From positions 1 to 24,700 of the IMG/VR virus record IMGVR_UViG_3300046796_000539: a stretch of 24,700 nt of DNA; one strand, 5' to 3'. Below the pieces are notes generated by a model, which was not told the DNA's origin, ran no database searches, and worked only from the letters and a program-made list of their open reading frames with translations. This document shows positions 1 through 8,014 of the stretch, in pieces. Origin of the DNA: a virus. Within the stretch, counting starts at the first letter, position 1. Every line of letters begins with the position of its first letter. The translations under genes and the position numbers were made by a program.

Positions 1-849
1 CGGGTTCCGGCTTTGGGGCGTGGGCGAGGTGCCTAGGACGCCGAGTTTCGAATTCTTCTGGATACCCTTCGAAACAGCGATTTTCCCATTCGATTCGGCG
101 CGCGAGACGAGATCGTCATGGAGTAAGTCCCTCATCGCCGCACGAAACGAGCTGGTGCCGATTTTGCCGGCGTGCTCGCAGATGCGAACTTCGAGGGATT
201 TCCCGTTCTCGTCGGGGGAGTCCCAGTCTAAATCCGCATGTGACTTGCGGATGGACTGAATCTCTGTGTCGAGCGCTTGGTCTTCTTCGCGCTGTTTTGC
301 GGACTGTCTCTCAGTCGACCAGTCCTCTGCTAGTTTCTCAACTTTCGGCAAAATCTGCTCGAAATTCTGTAGCCGTTGTGCGAGCGACTCATAACGCGGG
401 TCGCCGCCGCCAGCTGGCGCCGCGGCTCCTGGCTGTTGCCCGCGCGTTTGCCACGACTGAATGACGTGACTCCACCACTCGGGGTTCGTCGCCGCGTACT
501 TATCGATTTCGAGATACGGCTGGAACTTCTGCTCGTACTTTTGGAATTCCGCCTGCTTCTCTTGGACGGTTTTCTCCCACGTCTGGCGCTCCTGATTGAA
601 TTTCGCCATGACCTGGGGCCGGTCGTAGCCCATCTGCGCCCATTTGATGATTTGCTCTCTGGCGGCTTTGATTTTCTTTCCGCCGTACTCAATCTCGTCC
701 TCATGCCAGACGCCGGGGGCGGCTCCCTTTGCGTCGGCTGGCGCTTCCTTCATCGAAGGGCCGCCGCTATTCGTCGCTATCTCGGTGCCGTCGGCGAGAG
801 AATCAAGTTCCGCGTCGCTGCGTGTGTCGGGAGAAACGTCTTCGGGCAT
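1..849 (-). CDS. Scaffold-like phage head protein (partial, C-terminus beyond window)
   Basis: The reading frame starts with ATG at 849 and stays open to the left edge (283 codons seen). The first 45 residues are acidic and Gly/Pro-rich. A long charged helical stretch follows (about residues 60-115, rich in Glu, Gln and Lys, for example QERQTWEKTVQEKQAEFQKY), then an Ala/Pro/Gly linker and a second Glu/Arg/Gln-rich helical part (about 155-200). This composition and the place two genes after the portal fit an internal scaffolding protein, which directs procapsid assembly and precedes the major capsid gene in many phages. It starts 4 bases after the previous stop, so it is probably translated by coupling; no strong ribosome binding site is seen. 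There is no sequence motif to prove the role, so a general structural protein remains possible. Confidence 0.6.
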   Translation of the reverse strand, partial: MPEDVSPDTRSDAELDSLADGTEIATNSGGPSMKEAPADAKGAAPGVWHEDEIEYGGKKIKAAREQIIKWAQMGYDRPQVMAKFNQERQTWEKTVQEKQAEFQKYEQKFQPYLEIDKYAATNPEWWSHVIQSWQTRGQQPGAAAPAGGGDPRYESLAQRLQNFEQILPKVEKLAEDWSTERQSAKQREEDQALDTEIQSIRKSHADLDWDSPDENGKSLEVRICEHAGKIGTSSFRAAMRDLLHDDLVSRAESNGKIAVSKGIQKNSKLGVLGTSPTPQSRNP

Positions 850-853
850 AGGT

Positions 854-1201
854 CTAGTAGCTCACTGGTTTTGCGTTTGCGTTCGCGTGCGCTGCCATGG
901 GGCCGCCGGCCGGAGGCGGACCCTGGGGGGCCGGGGCTTCCTGCGCGGGGCCCGAAATCGACTGCACGAAAGCGTCGGTCGCTTGCACGGCTGATTGAAA
1001 AAGCTGCATGTCCTCCGGGGACACGGCGCCTTGCGCTCCCTGCATCATTTCGGAAAGCTTTTTGAAGCCGTCTTGAATCGACTGAATTGCGGCCGACGCC
1101 TCGCCGCCTCCGCCTTCCGCGGATTCCTGCTCGGGCATTTCCTGCGACTCTTCTTCCGGCGATCCTTCTGCTCCGGGCGGTGCTTGCTTCATGTCAGCCA
1201 T
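854..1201 (-). CDS. Small acidic structural-region protein, unknown function
   Basis: 115 residues from ATG at 1201 (MADMKQAPPG...). The start is chosen because GAGG lies 5 bases upstream and because it overlaps the portal stop by only 8 bases; an upstream in-frame start at 1258 would overlap the portal by 65 bases. The N-terminal half is Glu/Gly/Pro-rich (EGSPEEESQEMPEQESAEGG), the middle is a predicted helix (IQSIQDGFKKLSEMMQGAQG), and the tail is Pro/Ala/Gly-rich. It lies between portal and scaffold-like genes, so a role in head assembly is likely by position, but no family is recognised. Confidence 0.7.
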   Translation of the reverse strand: MADMKQAPPGAEGSPEEESQEMPEQESAEGGGGEASAAIQSIQDGFKKLSEMMQGAQGAVSPEDMQLFQSAVQATDAFVQSISGPAQEAPAPQGPPPAGGPMAAHANANAKPVSY

Positions 1202-3209
1202 TCGTTCCTCGAAGTATTGGCGGGGTTGCCGCCTGGGTTTGAATTTCCAAAGCGGCAAGCGTCGTCTCTACCTGCGCCTTTTCCGCGTCGGCGGAATTCT
1301 TCTGCGCTTGCGCGGCATTCTTGTCGGCTTCGGCGGACTTCTTCTGCAAATCGACCTTGAGTCCCGCCATCTGCATCTGTTGCGCCTGCGCCTGCATGGC
1401 CTGCTTCTTCTCGCGCTGACGACGGAGAACCTTTTGCGCGTTCGGGTAGTCGATGCTTTCTAAGAGCTCTTCCTCGTCGATGACCTGCAGCTGATAGAGC
1501 TGCATCGCCATGTTCGACTTTTGCGCTTTCGCAAAGGGGAGTGACGTCCCGGTCGCGACTCTGACGTCGAATTCGCCGGCTATTTCAATTTCCTTCCGCC
1601 GCCCATCGGGATACGTCAGGTGCGCTACCTTTCGGATGGCGCCGTCGTCGCCGTCGAGTTTCTCGACGTGGAAGTAAAAGTATTCATCCGCTCCGGAATC
1701 GCCGGAAATGCGGACGACACGGGGCGCGGAATAGAACTGGAATACGCGCGAGAGGTAGAGTTTCCCCACGTCTTGCAGAAAGGCATCGATATGCTTCGAT
1801 TTGAGCCGGAGCCGCGTTTGTTGCGCCTCCTGCAAACTCGTGATTGCGCTAGCGGCTGTGACGTTCGTGGGCTCGACGCCCTTACTCAAGTCGGTTTGCC
1901 CCGAGACGCCGTTCAGGAACGTCCGGTACATCCCGATGAGCGGGAGTACATACGTCGGAAGTTCGACGCCTGGCTCTCGTCGCACTTCGCTACCCTGTGT
2001 CTTCTCGATGACGAGCCCGGGCTTATTAAAAAGGTTGTCGGTGTCGATGTTCGCCGTGTCGTCGACGATAAAGACGGGATTGCCCATGATTTGCAGGCAA
2101 TCCAGAGCGCACGCGAGGATTTTGTTAATCGTTTTCTGCGGGCTCTCGAGCGGCTCGATTTCACTGATGCCGTACAATTCTCGCGGGAGGGTGTAGTTCA
2201 CGAGACGCGCGAACGGAAACTGACCGTCGTCGAATCCTAGGTCTTCTCTTCGGTCCTCGCAGAGCACACCACCGGCGACGACGATGCGCCGGCCGTTCGG
2301 GTATTTGAGTTTCTGCGTGTACTGAATTTTCGGCTGGCCCTGGTCGTCGAGCTGCGGTGTCCCGTCTGAATCGGTTTCCGCTTCCTCGAGTTCCTCGTAG
2401 GACTCGTCCTTGATGTAGCAGGTGATTTTCAAGGCCTGCTCGCCGCGTCCCATGGAGTCGGCACCGCTCTCGCCCTCGACGGTGATGCGCGAATCGACCG
2501 GCGACTTGAACATGATTTGGTAGATTTCGCTCTTATCACCTTGAGCTAAATCCATGACGTCAGCGGTGAGGTATTCGGCCACGTCCGGGTAGTCTTTTTT
2601 CAGCTGCGTGAGATCGACGGGTTCCGCCGTGGTCCAGCAGTTCGTGCGCCGTCCGTTCACGTCGCGGGCGTTGGGATCGGGAAACACGTAGAACGGGTCC
2701 GCGCTTTCGAAAACGATGGCGCCGAGCCCCATGTCGGCCTTCGGGTCGTGGCCCACATACCCCCAGCCCGTCCCGTAGAAATGCTGCTCGTAGATAATTT
2801 CTACGAGCACCATGAGCCAGTTCATCCGGTCCCAGTCGTTGGCTGCGACTTTCGTCAGGATGTCGGCGAGCTCGTACTGTTCGGGAACGGTCGGGAGGTA
2901 TTCCAGCTTCGGCTTGCTATCGACGAGAATCGGCACCATGGACTGCACCGTCTCGAAAATCAGATTCAGGACTTCGTTCGAGCGGTACGACGGGCGGACT
3001 TCCTTCCACTGGCGTCCGCGGAACATTTTGTAGAAATCTATCCACCGCGTGTCGTAGCGTTTCCGGTAGCGTTTCGCTTTCTGGTAGATGCCCTCCGCCA
3101 TCTTAATGACGGAGCGCTCTTCTTCGCTGGGGTTGTAGCCCGCGCGCGGCCCGGTGGAATTCCCAGCGGATTCGTGTTCCGAGAGGAACGGGACTGAGAT
3201 TTCACTCAC
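1194..3209 (-). CDS. Phage portal protein
   Basis: 671 residues, GTG start overlapping the preceding stop as GTGA. Portal proteins form the dodecameric ring at the capsid vertex through which DNA is packaged and ejected and to which the tail attaches. The length and the style of the sequence fit the P22-like portals: an N-terminal helical part with a K/R-rich segment and WIDFYKMFRGRQW (about residues 45-70), a body with 'FESADPFYVFPDPNARD' (about 165-185), and a long Gln/Ala/Lys-rich C-terminal helix (about 590-660) resembling a barrel helix. It sits downstream of the terminase genes, the canonical place. The family assignment as P22-like is inferred from overall resemblance rather than alignment. 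Confidence 0.9.
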   Translation of the reverse strand: MSEISVPFLSEHESAGNSTGPRAGYNPSEEERSVIKMAEGIYQKAKRYRKRYDTRWIDFYKMFRGRQWKEVRPSYRSNEVLNLIFETVQSMVPILVDSKPKLEYLPTVPEQYELADILTKVAANDWDRMNWLMVLVEIIYEQHFYGTGWGYVGHDPKADMGLGAIVFESADPFYVFPDPNARDVNGRRTNCWTTAEPVDLTQLKKDYPDVAEYLTADVMDLAQGDKSEIYQIMFKSPVDSRITVEGESGADSMGRGEQALKITCYIKDESYEELEEAETDSDGTPQLDDQGQPKIQYTQKLKYPNGRRIVVAGGVLCEDRREDLGFDDGQFPFARLVNYTLPRELYGISEIEPLESPQKTINKILACALDCLQIMGNPVFIVDDTANIDTDNLFNKPGLVIEKTQGSEVRREPGVELPTYVLPLIGMYRTFLNGVSGQTDLSKGVEPTNVTAASAITSLQEAQQTRLRLKSKHIDAFLQDVGKLYLSRVFQFYSAPRVVRISGDSGADEYFYFHVEKLDGDDGAIRKVAHLTYPDGRRKEIEIAGEFDVRVATGTSLPFAKAQKSNMAMQLYQLQVIDEEELLESIDYPNAQKVLRRQREKKQAMQAQAQQMQMAGLKVDLQKKSAEADKNAAQAQKNSADAEKAQVETTLAALEIQTQAATPPILRGTNG

Positions 3210-3571
3210 GTGCCGTCACCGACCCATTTCTCAGTGGTCTCGGCCCATACCCGCTCACGCTGCTCTGCACGGCGGGTATCGAAGTGTTTGTGGATGCTTT
3301 CCGCTGGCTCGTTTCCAATTTCCTCGAGCCCCTTTGCTTTGGCGATTTCCCGACGGTGTTCGGCGCTCTTTACGATGCAGCCGAGACCGGGGTTGTATTC
3401 GGCGTCGAGTACCGACGTCCCGTGGAGGAACGTCCGCCGCGGGAAGGGCTCACGACGCGCGGGAGCGCCGCAAGCTTTCCGCTCGCAGGTTTCCGGCGCG
3501 TTGTATTCGGCCGCGGGTTTTACGACGTCGAACGCGTGGCCGCACGCATCGCAGTGATAGGCGTAAATCAC
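3206..3571 (-). CDS. FmdB-like zinc ribbon protein
   Basis: 121 residues with a GTG start placed immediately after the stop of the preceding small gene. The N-terminus reads MIYAYHCDACGHAFDV, then two further cysteines near residues 29 and 34 (CERKACG). This CxxC...CxxxxC layout and the opening 'Y-x-Y-x-C-x-x-C-G' match the FmdB/putative regulatory zinc ribbon family, which is common in phage packaging/head modules and of unknown role. The C-terminal two thirds is charged and helical, ending in an Arg/Glu-rich stretch. The gene overlaps the portal start by 4 bases (GTGA), so the two are probably translationally coupled. Confidence 0.8.
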   Translation of the reverse strand: MIYAYHCDACGHAFDVVKPAAEYNAPETCERKACGAPARREPFPRRTFLHGTSVLDAEYNPGLGCIVKSAEHRREIAKAKGLEEIGNEPAESIHKHFDTRRAEQRERVWAETTEKWVGDGT

Positions 3572-3709
3572 CTAGCAGGATTTCGACATGCGACGTTTCA
3601 TCGCGTCCGCCGAACCGCCCGATTTCATCACGGACTTATCGCCGTGCTTTTTCGAATCGAACGTTTCGTGGCCTGCCGGCGCCCCTGGCTTACCTTTCGG
3701 GTCTGCCAT
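3572..3709 (-). CDS. Tiny basic protein in packaging operon, unknown function
   Basis: 45 residues, ATG at 3709, TAG at 3572. The sequence is Lys/Gly/Ser-rich (MADPKGKPGAPAGHETFDSK...) with a C-terminal 'SADAMKRRMSKSC'. It fills the space between two other genes on the same strand, ending right next to the following GTG start and beginning 3 bases after the previous stop. This tight fit and the codon pattern support it being real. Small Lys/Gly-rich proteins between terminase and portal are frequent in phages, but no function can be given. Confidence 0.65.
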   Translation of the reverse strand: MADPKGKPGAPAGHETFDSKKHGDKSVMKSGGSADAMKRRMSKSC

Positions 3710-3712
3710 GGT

Positions 3713-3865
3713 TTAGCCCTTCGACTGCGGAACTTCCGGGACGGCGCCTTGCGTGACCTCAATCGGGCCCGCGCCGTTGTCTTTCGTATCGTAGTTGCCG
3801 TCGCCCTTGTCGGCGATGTTCACGGCTTTTCCCGACGTAAACGTCTCGTACGTGCCTTTACCCAT
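3713..3865 (-). CDS. Tiny protein downstream of terminase, unknown function
   Basis: 50 residues from ATG at 3865, preceded by GAGGTG with ideal spacing, which overlaps the terminase stop region. It is polar and Gly/Asp-rich (NIADKGDGNYDTKDNGAG) with no cysteine or membrane segment. It is placed between the terminase large subunit and the next tiny gene with 8- and 3-base gaps. The ribosome binding site and packing support expression; no family is recognised. Confidence 0.7.
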   Translation of the reverse strand: MGKGTYETFTSGKAVNIADKGDGNYDTKDNGAGPIEVTQGAVPEVPQSKG

Positions 3866-3873
3866 AAGTCACC

Positions 3874-5235
3874 TCATTGAACGATGCGTGTGCGGTGACT
3901 GGGCCGCATGAGCCGTTTGATTCGCGCTTCTTGTGTCTCGCTTCTCTCAGTGCCTTGTTCGGTAGGTGTGAACGGCGCGAGACGTGAGTGGTTACTCCAA
4001 GTCCTAAGGGTAACAAATCTGTTCGCCGACATACAGTGGTCGTTCTGACCGACGGGTAGGTCATCCTCGACGTCGTCGTCGGTGCCGACCTCCTGAGGTT
4101 CCGGGTAGTGGTAGGTTTCGTACTCGTCCTGCGAGTGCGGTGAGCTGCCTTTGAATATTTTGTAGCGGCGCGTCTTGAGGAGCTCGTAGTGCAGGTCCGT
4201 CCCGACTTGGATGTCCTTTTCGGGGACACCGATAGCGGGAATGCCGCGCTGGTTGAAGAGAAGAATATTTTCCGGCCGCTCGTGGCCGCAGAAGAATTGC
4301 CGAATGCCCCAGGTCTGCATTTTCTGCCGCGCTATGGCAATTTGGTCGGGAATCGTCATCCCGGTCTTATAGAATTCGGAGACCTGATAGTGCTCGTGCA
4401 TCGGCGTGACCGCGCGAACGACGATAACGAACGGCTCCGTGTGCCCCCAATCGATGCCGGCGTAGAACGTGGTGCCGCGGGGGAGCCGGAACGGCTCGCA
4501 GACGTTCTCGACGTCGTCGAAGCAGTCGTAGACGAGGCCTGATTGTTTGCCCCACTCACCGCCGAACAGCATTTCGAAGCGGCGGGGGTCCATGGAGGCC
4601 TGCATCTTGCGAAGGTTTTCTTCCTTCGAAAGTGAGTGGTAGGGGTTTTCCCACGATGCGGCGCGTATGAGTTTCACGCCGGCTACGGGCATCCCGCGCT
4701 CGAACGGTTTTATGTAGTCCTTGTAGAGCCAGTTTCGAGAATAGGGCGACGTGGTGTAGAGCCCCCGCGCTCCGACGGAGGCGGCTCGAGCGAGGATGTT
4801 CTCGTGAAAGTAGAGGGAAACTTTCCCCGCCTCATCGAGCCAATACGCTCTCGTGCGCGGAATACCGACGATGGAATCCGGATCCGTCTCAGTGCGGAAA
4901 TAGACGAATCCCCCGCCGTCGCGCTCGAATACGCCATCGGCTCTACGGTACGTGCCCATGTGCCGCGCGAAATCGAGGAAGTACGGCAGAACCGATTGGG
5001 AAAGGATCTTGTAGGTCGGGGAAAGAATGAGGAAGTTGTCTTCCTTCGACGTGAACTGGTGCATCTGGCGAATCATCCAGAGCGCCCCCGCGACGGACTT
5101 CCCAAATTGAGTACCGGTCCCGGCAATCGTGAGGTCGGAGTCCGAAAAAATCAGCTCCGACTGTTTCAGCGAGTGCGGGCGGAACCGGAACGCCGGCTCA
5201 CGGCTCGTCTTCGGTTTTGTAGAGGATGGCTTCAC
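3874..5235 (-). CDS. terL: Terminase large subunit
   Basis: 453 residues, the ATPase-nuclease motor that packages DNA into the prohead. The ATPase domain shows a Walker A-like motif GTQFGKS (residues 41-47), a Walker B AYWLDEAG (130-137; Asp134, Glu135) and a coupling-type motif TTSP (161-164). The nuclease domain begins at about residue 255 with FYAGIDWGHTEP, where Asp262 is the expected first metal ligand; a later acidic 'TDDDVEDDL' and 'NDHCMSANRF' fit the C-terminal nuclease motif. Start is GTG at 5235, overlapping the small subunit gene by 38 bases; no in-frame ATG occurs until inside the ATPase core. The order small subunit, large subunit, portal is classical. Confidence 0.95.
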   Translation of the reverse strand: MKPSSTKPKTSREPAFRFRPHSLKQSELIFSDSDLTIAGTGTQFGKSVAGALWMIRQMHQFTSKEDNFLILSPTYKILSQSVLPYFLDFARHMGTYRRADGVFERDGGGFVYFRTETDPDSIVGIPRTRAYWLDEAGKVSLYFHENILARAASVGARGLYTTSPYSRNWLYKDYIKPFERGMPVAGVKLIRAASWENPYHSLSKEENLRKMQASMDPRRFEMLFGGEWGKQSGLVYDCFDDVENVCEPFRLPRGTTFYAGIDWGHTEPFVIVVRAVTPMHEHYQVSEFYKTGMTIPDQIAIARQKMQTWGIRQFFCGHERPENILLFNQRGIPAIGVPEKDIQVGTDLHYELLKTRRYKIFKGSSPHSQDEYETYHYPEPQEVGTDDDVEDDLPVGQNDHCMSANRFVTLRTWSNHSRLAPFTPTEQGTERSETQEARIKRLMRPSHRTRIVQ

Positions 5236-5596
5236 CGACGGTTTTGTTCCCCTCGCCCACGCGCTCGATGATTCCGTACCCGCCTGAGATTTTGGCTGCG
5301 ATGTCCATCTTTCGGGTTTGCCCGAGGTACTGCTCGCTCATGTGGATAATGATTCGGTCCGAACCTTCCATGGCGCGTTTCCATTGCAGGTCACGTATTT
5401 TTGCGCAGCCCCTGTGCCTAGAAGCCGCGATTTCCTCCGCAAAACGGCGCTCTATCGTGTCGTGACTCACGCCGAAGAATGCGGCGATTTCGACCACCGA
5501 CCACTGGCGCTCGGCGAGCTTTTTCAAATGCTCAGCGTCTATCGGCGCTTCCGGCCGGCCCTTTGGCTTTGGCCCCTTTCCATCGCCCTTCGTCAT
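5198..5596 (-). CDS. terS: Terminase small subunit
   Basis: 132 residues from ATG at 5596 (MTKGDGKGPK...), preceded by GGAAG; a longer in-frame start at 5689 would run far into the HNH gene and adds low-quality sequence. The small subunit recognises phage DNA and delivers it to the large subunit. A helix-turn-helix is visible at about residues 30-55 (WSVVEIAAFFGVSHDTIERRFAEEI). The rest is helical and basic (KIRDLQWKRAMEGSDRIIIH), as expected for the oligomerisation part. It overlaps the large subunit gene by 38 bases and the upstream HNH gene by 65 bases. Confidence 0.9.
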   Translation of the reverse strand: MTKGDGKGPKPKGRPEAPIDAEHLKKLAERQWSVVEIAAFFGVSHDTIERRFAEEIAASRHRGCAKIRDLQWKRAMEGSDRIIIHMSEQYLGQTRKMDIAAKISGGYGIIERVGEGNKTVGEAILYKTEDEP

Positions 5597-6038
5597 ATCG
5601 CTTCCGGTACCGTTCCTTTCGGCATAGCTCGCAACGCCGCTTCGGCGCTCGGTGTTGGTTCGCCCCGCGCTTTGCCGAGGGGCTTGCATCTATTCTAACT
5701 GCGTCACCGACCATTTCGTGGCGACCGCTCCGGCAGAACCGCTGCGCCAGGCGGCCTTTTCGGAATGCGTCGTCGACGTTGTCATCGTGGGTTCCGAGGA
5801 AAAGATGGTCCGGGCGCACGCAAAGCGTGTTGTCGCAGCGATGGCAGACGTAGAGCCCGCGAGCAATCGGACCTACGGCCAGTAGGTACGCCTGGCGATG
5901 CGCGCCGACCGAGCGGGTCGGTGTGATGGCGAATTTGCCGTAGCGATTGCCTCGGGAATTGCGGCTCGTGCCGGCCGTCCAAAGCCAGCATCCGGGCCCC
6001 TTCTCTACTTTCGACCAAAATCGCTCCGCAGCATCCAT
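5532..6038 (-). CDS. HNH endonuclease
   Basis: 168 residues, ATG at 6038. The N-terminal part reads FWSKVEKGPGCWLWTAG, then AHRQAYLLAVGPIARGLYVCHRCDN and CVRPDHLFLGTHDDNVDD. This is the pattern of phage HNH proteins of the HNH_3/homing type: His/Cys ligands in VCHRCDN, then Asn and His in CVRPDHL. A second Cys/His cluster (CRSGRHEM ... RRCELCRKER) near the C-terminus probably binds zinc. The gene lies directly upstream of the terminase genes; HNH nucleases in this position are known to assist terminase cutting in some cos phages, but this could also be a free-standing homing-type endonuclease. It overlaps the small terminase gene by 65 bases. Confidence 0.88.
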   Translation of the reverse strand: MDAAERFWSKVEKGPGCWLWTAGTSRNSRGNRYGKFAITPTRSVGAHRQAYLLAVGPIARGLYVCHRCDNTLCVRPDHLFLGTHDDNVDDAFRKGRLAQRFCRSGRHEMVGDAVRIDASPSAKRGANQHRAPKRRCELCRKERYRKRYDEGRWKGAKAKGPAGSADRR

Positions 6039-6047
6039 GACACGTGA

Positions 6048-7433
6048 TTAACCACCCGCGTCACCGGAGTCCAGGGCCTTCAGCTCCGACCACTTCACGC
6101 CGTCTTCCCGGACCGGGTCACGGCCGGTGAAGGTAGCCCAGCGGGTGAGGATGACGTCGACGTACAGCGGCTCGATTTCCATGCCGAAGCAGCGGCGGGA
6201 GGTTTTCTCGCAGGCGATGAGGGTGGAGCCGGAGCCGAGGAAGAGGTCTACGATTCTATGCCCGGGCTGGGAACTGTGAGCGAGGGCGTGTTCGCAAACC
6301 TCAACCGGCTTTTGCGTCGGATGAGAGCCGTCGGAGTGTTTCGTGAACGTCCACACATTCAACGCATGCCCCGAGTCGGGAAAATTGAACGTGTGTTTCC
6401 CTCGCGTCGCGTAGCAAACGAGTTCGGAAGACCAAGTCCAGTGCCGCTTCATAAGCGACGGCATCGGATTTGGCTTGGCCCAAAGGCAGTAGCCATCACA
6501 GCTACTGCCTTTGGGCCAAGCCCTCATCCATTCCCAGATCTGGCCCGCCAGGTGATGCGACGTGCAGACGTAAACTGTGACGTCATCAGCGAGAACTTCA
6601 TAGAGCCTGTCGAGGGCCTCGCAGGGATTGAAGTTTTTGTCCCACTCTGACTCTTTGAGGCGCTTCATCGCTCCACTTACGGACGCCGCAACAAGATCGT
6701 TTTCGCCGGCCATGTTGTACGGCGGGTCGGTAAACACCATATCCGCCCGCTCCCCCGCCATGAGCCGCTCGACGTCGTCCTTGCTCGTCGCGTCGCCGCA
6801 TAAGACGCGGTGTTCGCCGAGCGTCCACAGCTCCCCGCGCTTCGTTTTCGCTACCTTTGGGACTTCTGGAACGGCGTCGGGGTCGCCGAGCTTTTCGGAC
6901 ACGTCGAGGGTGAAGTCCTTAATGCCGAGCAGGTCTATATCGAAGTCCGGCCCCAAGTCCCCGACGTCGGCGTTAATCCCCGCCAAATCCAGTTCCGCCC
7001 ACGCGGCTATCGCGTTGTCGCTCTGCACGAACGCGTAAAGCTGCTCCTCGTCGTCGAAGTCCTGATAGACGACGGGGGCGTGTTTCCAGCCGTTGAATCG
7101 AATCGCGTCGAGGGTGCCGTGGCCCTTCGCGATGCAGCCGTAGGATTTGGCTACGACTATCGGCGCTCTCACTCCCTGGTATTTCAAAAGCAGCGCCAGG
7201 CGGGCTATCTGCTCGTCGGTGTGCTGATTGCGATTCTTCGGATACGGCGTGAGAAGTTCGACGGCGACGAGCTCGTCGTATTTGCAACGGACGCGCATGT
7301 CGTTCAGGCCCCCATCCGGCGGCGTCAAAACGGAAACCACCGCTTCGGCCCGCCCGACACTTTCGACTTCATCGGCCGTGCGACGCTTCGCTTTTGCACG
7401 GGGTTTTTTGTCTGAATCATTTTTAGTAGCCAT
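6048..7433 (-). CDS. ParB-like nuclease domain / DNA methyltransferase fusion (N6A or N4C)
   Basis: 461 residues. After a basic N-terminal tail, residues about 50-135 form a ParB/Srx-like domain (AVELLTPYPKNRNQHTDEQI ... IAKGHGTLDAI). The methyltransferase follows: DPPYNM at about 240 (catalytic motif IV) and then DLFLGSGSTLIACE near 400 (SAM-binding motif I), the order of a beta-class amino-methyltransferase. KPNPMPSLMKRHWTWSSELV and HPTQKP are typical conserved pieces. The protein would methylate phage DNA, likely to evade host restriction. The ATG at 7433 overlaps prim-pol by 109 bases; an alternative ATG at 7298 (MRVRCKYDEL) would remove the overlap and keep both domains. A perfect 22-bp inverted repeat lies inside the gene. 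Confidence 0.93.
   Translation of the reverse strand: MATKNDSDKKPRAKAKRRTADEVESVGRAEAVVSVLTPPDGGLNDMRVRCKYDELVAVELLTPYPKNRNQHTDEQIARLALLLKYQGVRAPIVVAKSYGCIAKGHGTLDAIRFNGWKHAPVVYQDFDDEEQLYAFVQSDNAIAAWAELDLAGINADVGDLGPDFDIDLLGIKDFTLDVSEKLGDPDAVPEVPKVAKTKRGELWTLGEHRVLCGDATSKDDVERLMAGERADMVFTDPPYNMAGENDLVAASVSGAMKRLKESEWDKNFNPCEALDRLYEVLADDVTVYVCTSHHLAGQIWEWMRAWPKGSSCDGYCLWAKPNPMPSLMKRHWTWSSELVCYATRGKHTFNFPDSGHALNVWTFTKHSDGSHPTQKPVEVCEHALAHSSQPGHRIVDLFLGSGSTLIACEKTSRRCFGMEIEPLYVDVILTRWATFTGRDPVREDGVKWSELKALDSGDAGG
6472..6522. repeat. Perfect 22-bp inverted repeat inside the methyltransferase gene
   Basis: The left arm (6472-6493, beginning GGCTTGGCCCAAAGG) is followed by the 7-base loop CATCACA (6494-6500) and the exact reverse complement (6501-6522, ending TTTGGGCCAAGCC). 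All 22 pairs match. Both arms are coding on the minus strand: they give AWPKGSS and YCLWAKP on either side of CDG. It would form a very stable hairpin in the mRNA. No run of T follows on either strand, so it is not an evident rho-independent terminator. Confidence 0.95.
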
Positions 7434-8014
7434 GGGGGTAATACCGCAATCGGTGTGTCCTCAAATGACGTAAGCCACGTGTATTGTTCGCCGGTCGTGT
7501 GTCGTGAAGGCGGTGCGACGATGAGGTTATCAGCACTTCTCACGTCCACCGAGGGGCGCATCCCGCGACGGCCTCTGAGGTCTAACCCCTGCGGATAGCG
7601 AAAGTAGTAGTGCCGGCCCTGCCCTGATTTCGCCATGAGCGTCATGGGAAGCGGCCCGTGCTTTCGTTCCATCGCGTCGAGAGACCGAAACCCATCGAAT
7701 TCCGGGTCGCCCTCGTGCGCTGCGTCTACGTCGAGAACGGTGACGCCCGATTTCCAGCCGGTTTGAATCGCGACGTTCGCGTTGGGGTATTTCGTCCACC
7801 AGATTTGAATCTGATTCAGGTCCGTCGACGCCGCCCGGTGTCCCGTGGGCTCATACGGCTCTTTTCCTGGGTTGTGTTTTTTCCATCCGGGAATCTCGGT
7901 CTCCCTATCCATCGCACCACAATCGCAGCGGCCGGTGGAATCGACGCCGTGCAGAGGAACCACGGGCCAGCCGCGGAGGGCGTATTGGATGGCGGCTTGG
8001 AGGATTTCACTCAT
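7325..8014 (-). CDS. Prim-pol (AEP primase-polymerase) domain protein
   Basis: 229 residues from ATG at 8014, which overlaps the previous stop as ATGA (an earlier in-frame start at 8056 is less likely). It matches the bifunctional DNA primase/polymerase N-terminal domain: ALRGWPVVPLH near the start, VLDVDA with Asp95 and Asp97 as metal ligands, GRHYYFRYP with His135, and VDVRSADNLIVAPPS with Asp157. A CDCG cluster near residue 30 may bind zinc. Such proteins make primers or copy DNA. No helicase domain is fused; the short Lys-rich tail runs 109 bases into the methyltransferase gene. It lies away from the helicase/initiator pair, which is unusual for a replication function. Confidence 0.88.
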   Translation of the reverse strand: MSEILQAAIQYALRGWPVVPLHGVDSTGRCDCGAMDRETEIPGWKKHNPGKEPYEPTGHRAASTDLNQIQIWWTKYPNANVAIQTGWKSGVTVLDVDAAHEGDPEFDGFRSLDAMERKHGPLPMTLMAKSGQGRHYYFRYPQGLDLRGRRGMRPSVDVRSADNLIVAPPSRHTTGEQYTWLTSFEDTPIAVLPPWLLKMIQTKNPVQKRSVARPMKSKVSGGPKRWFPF

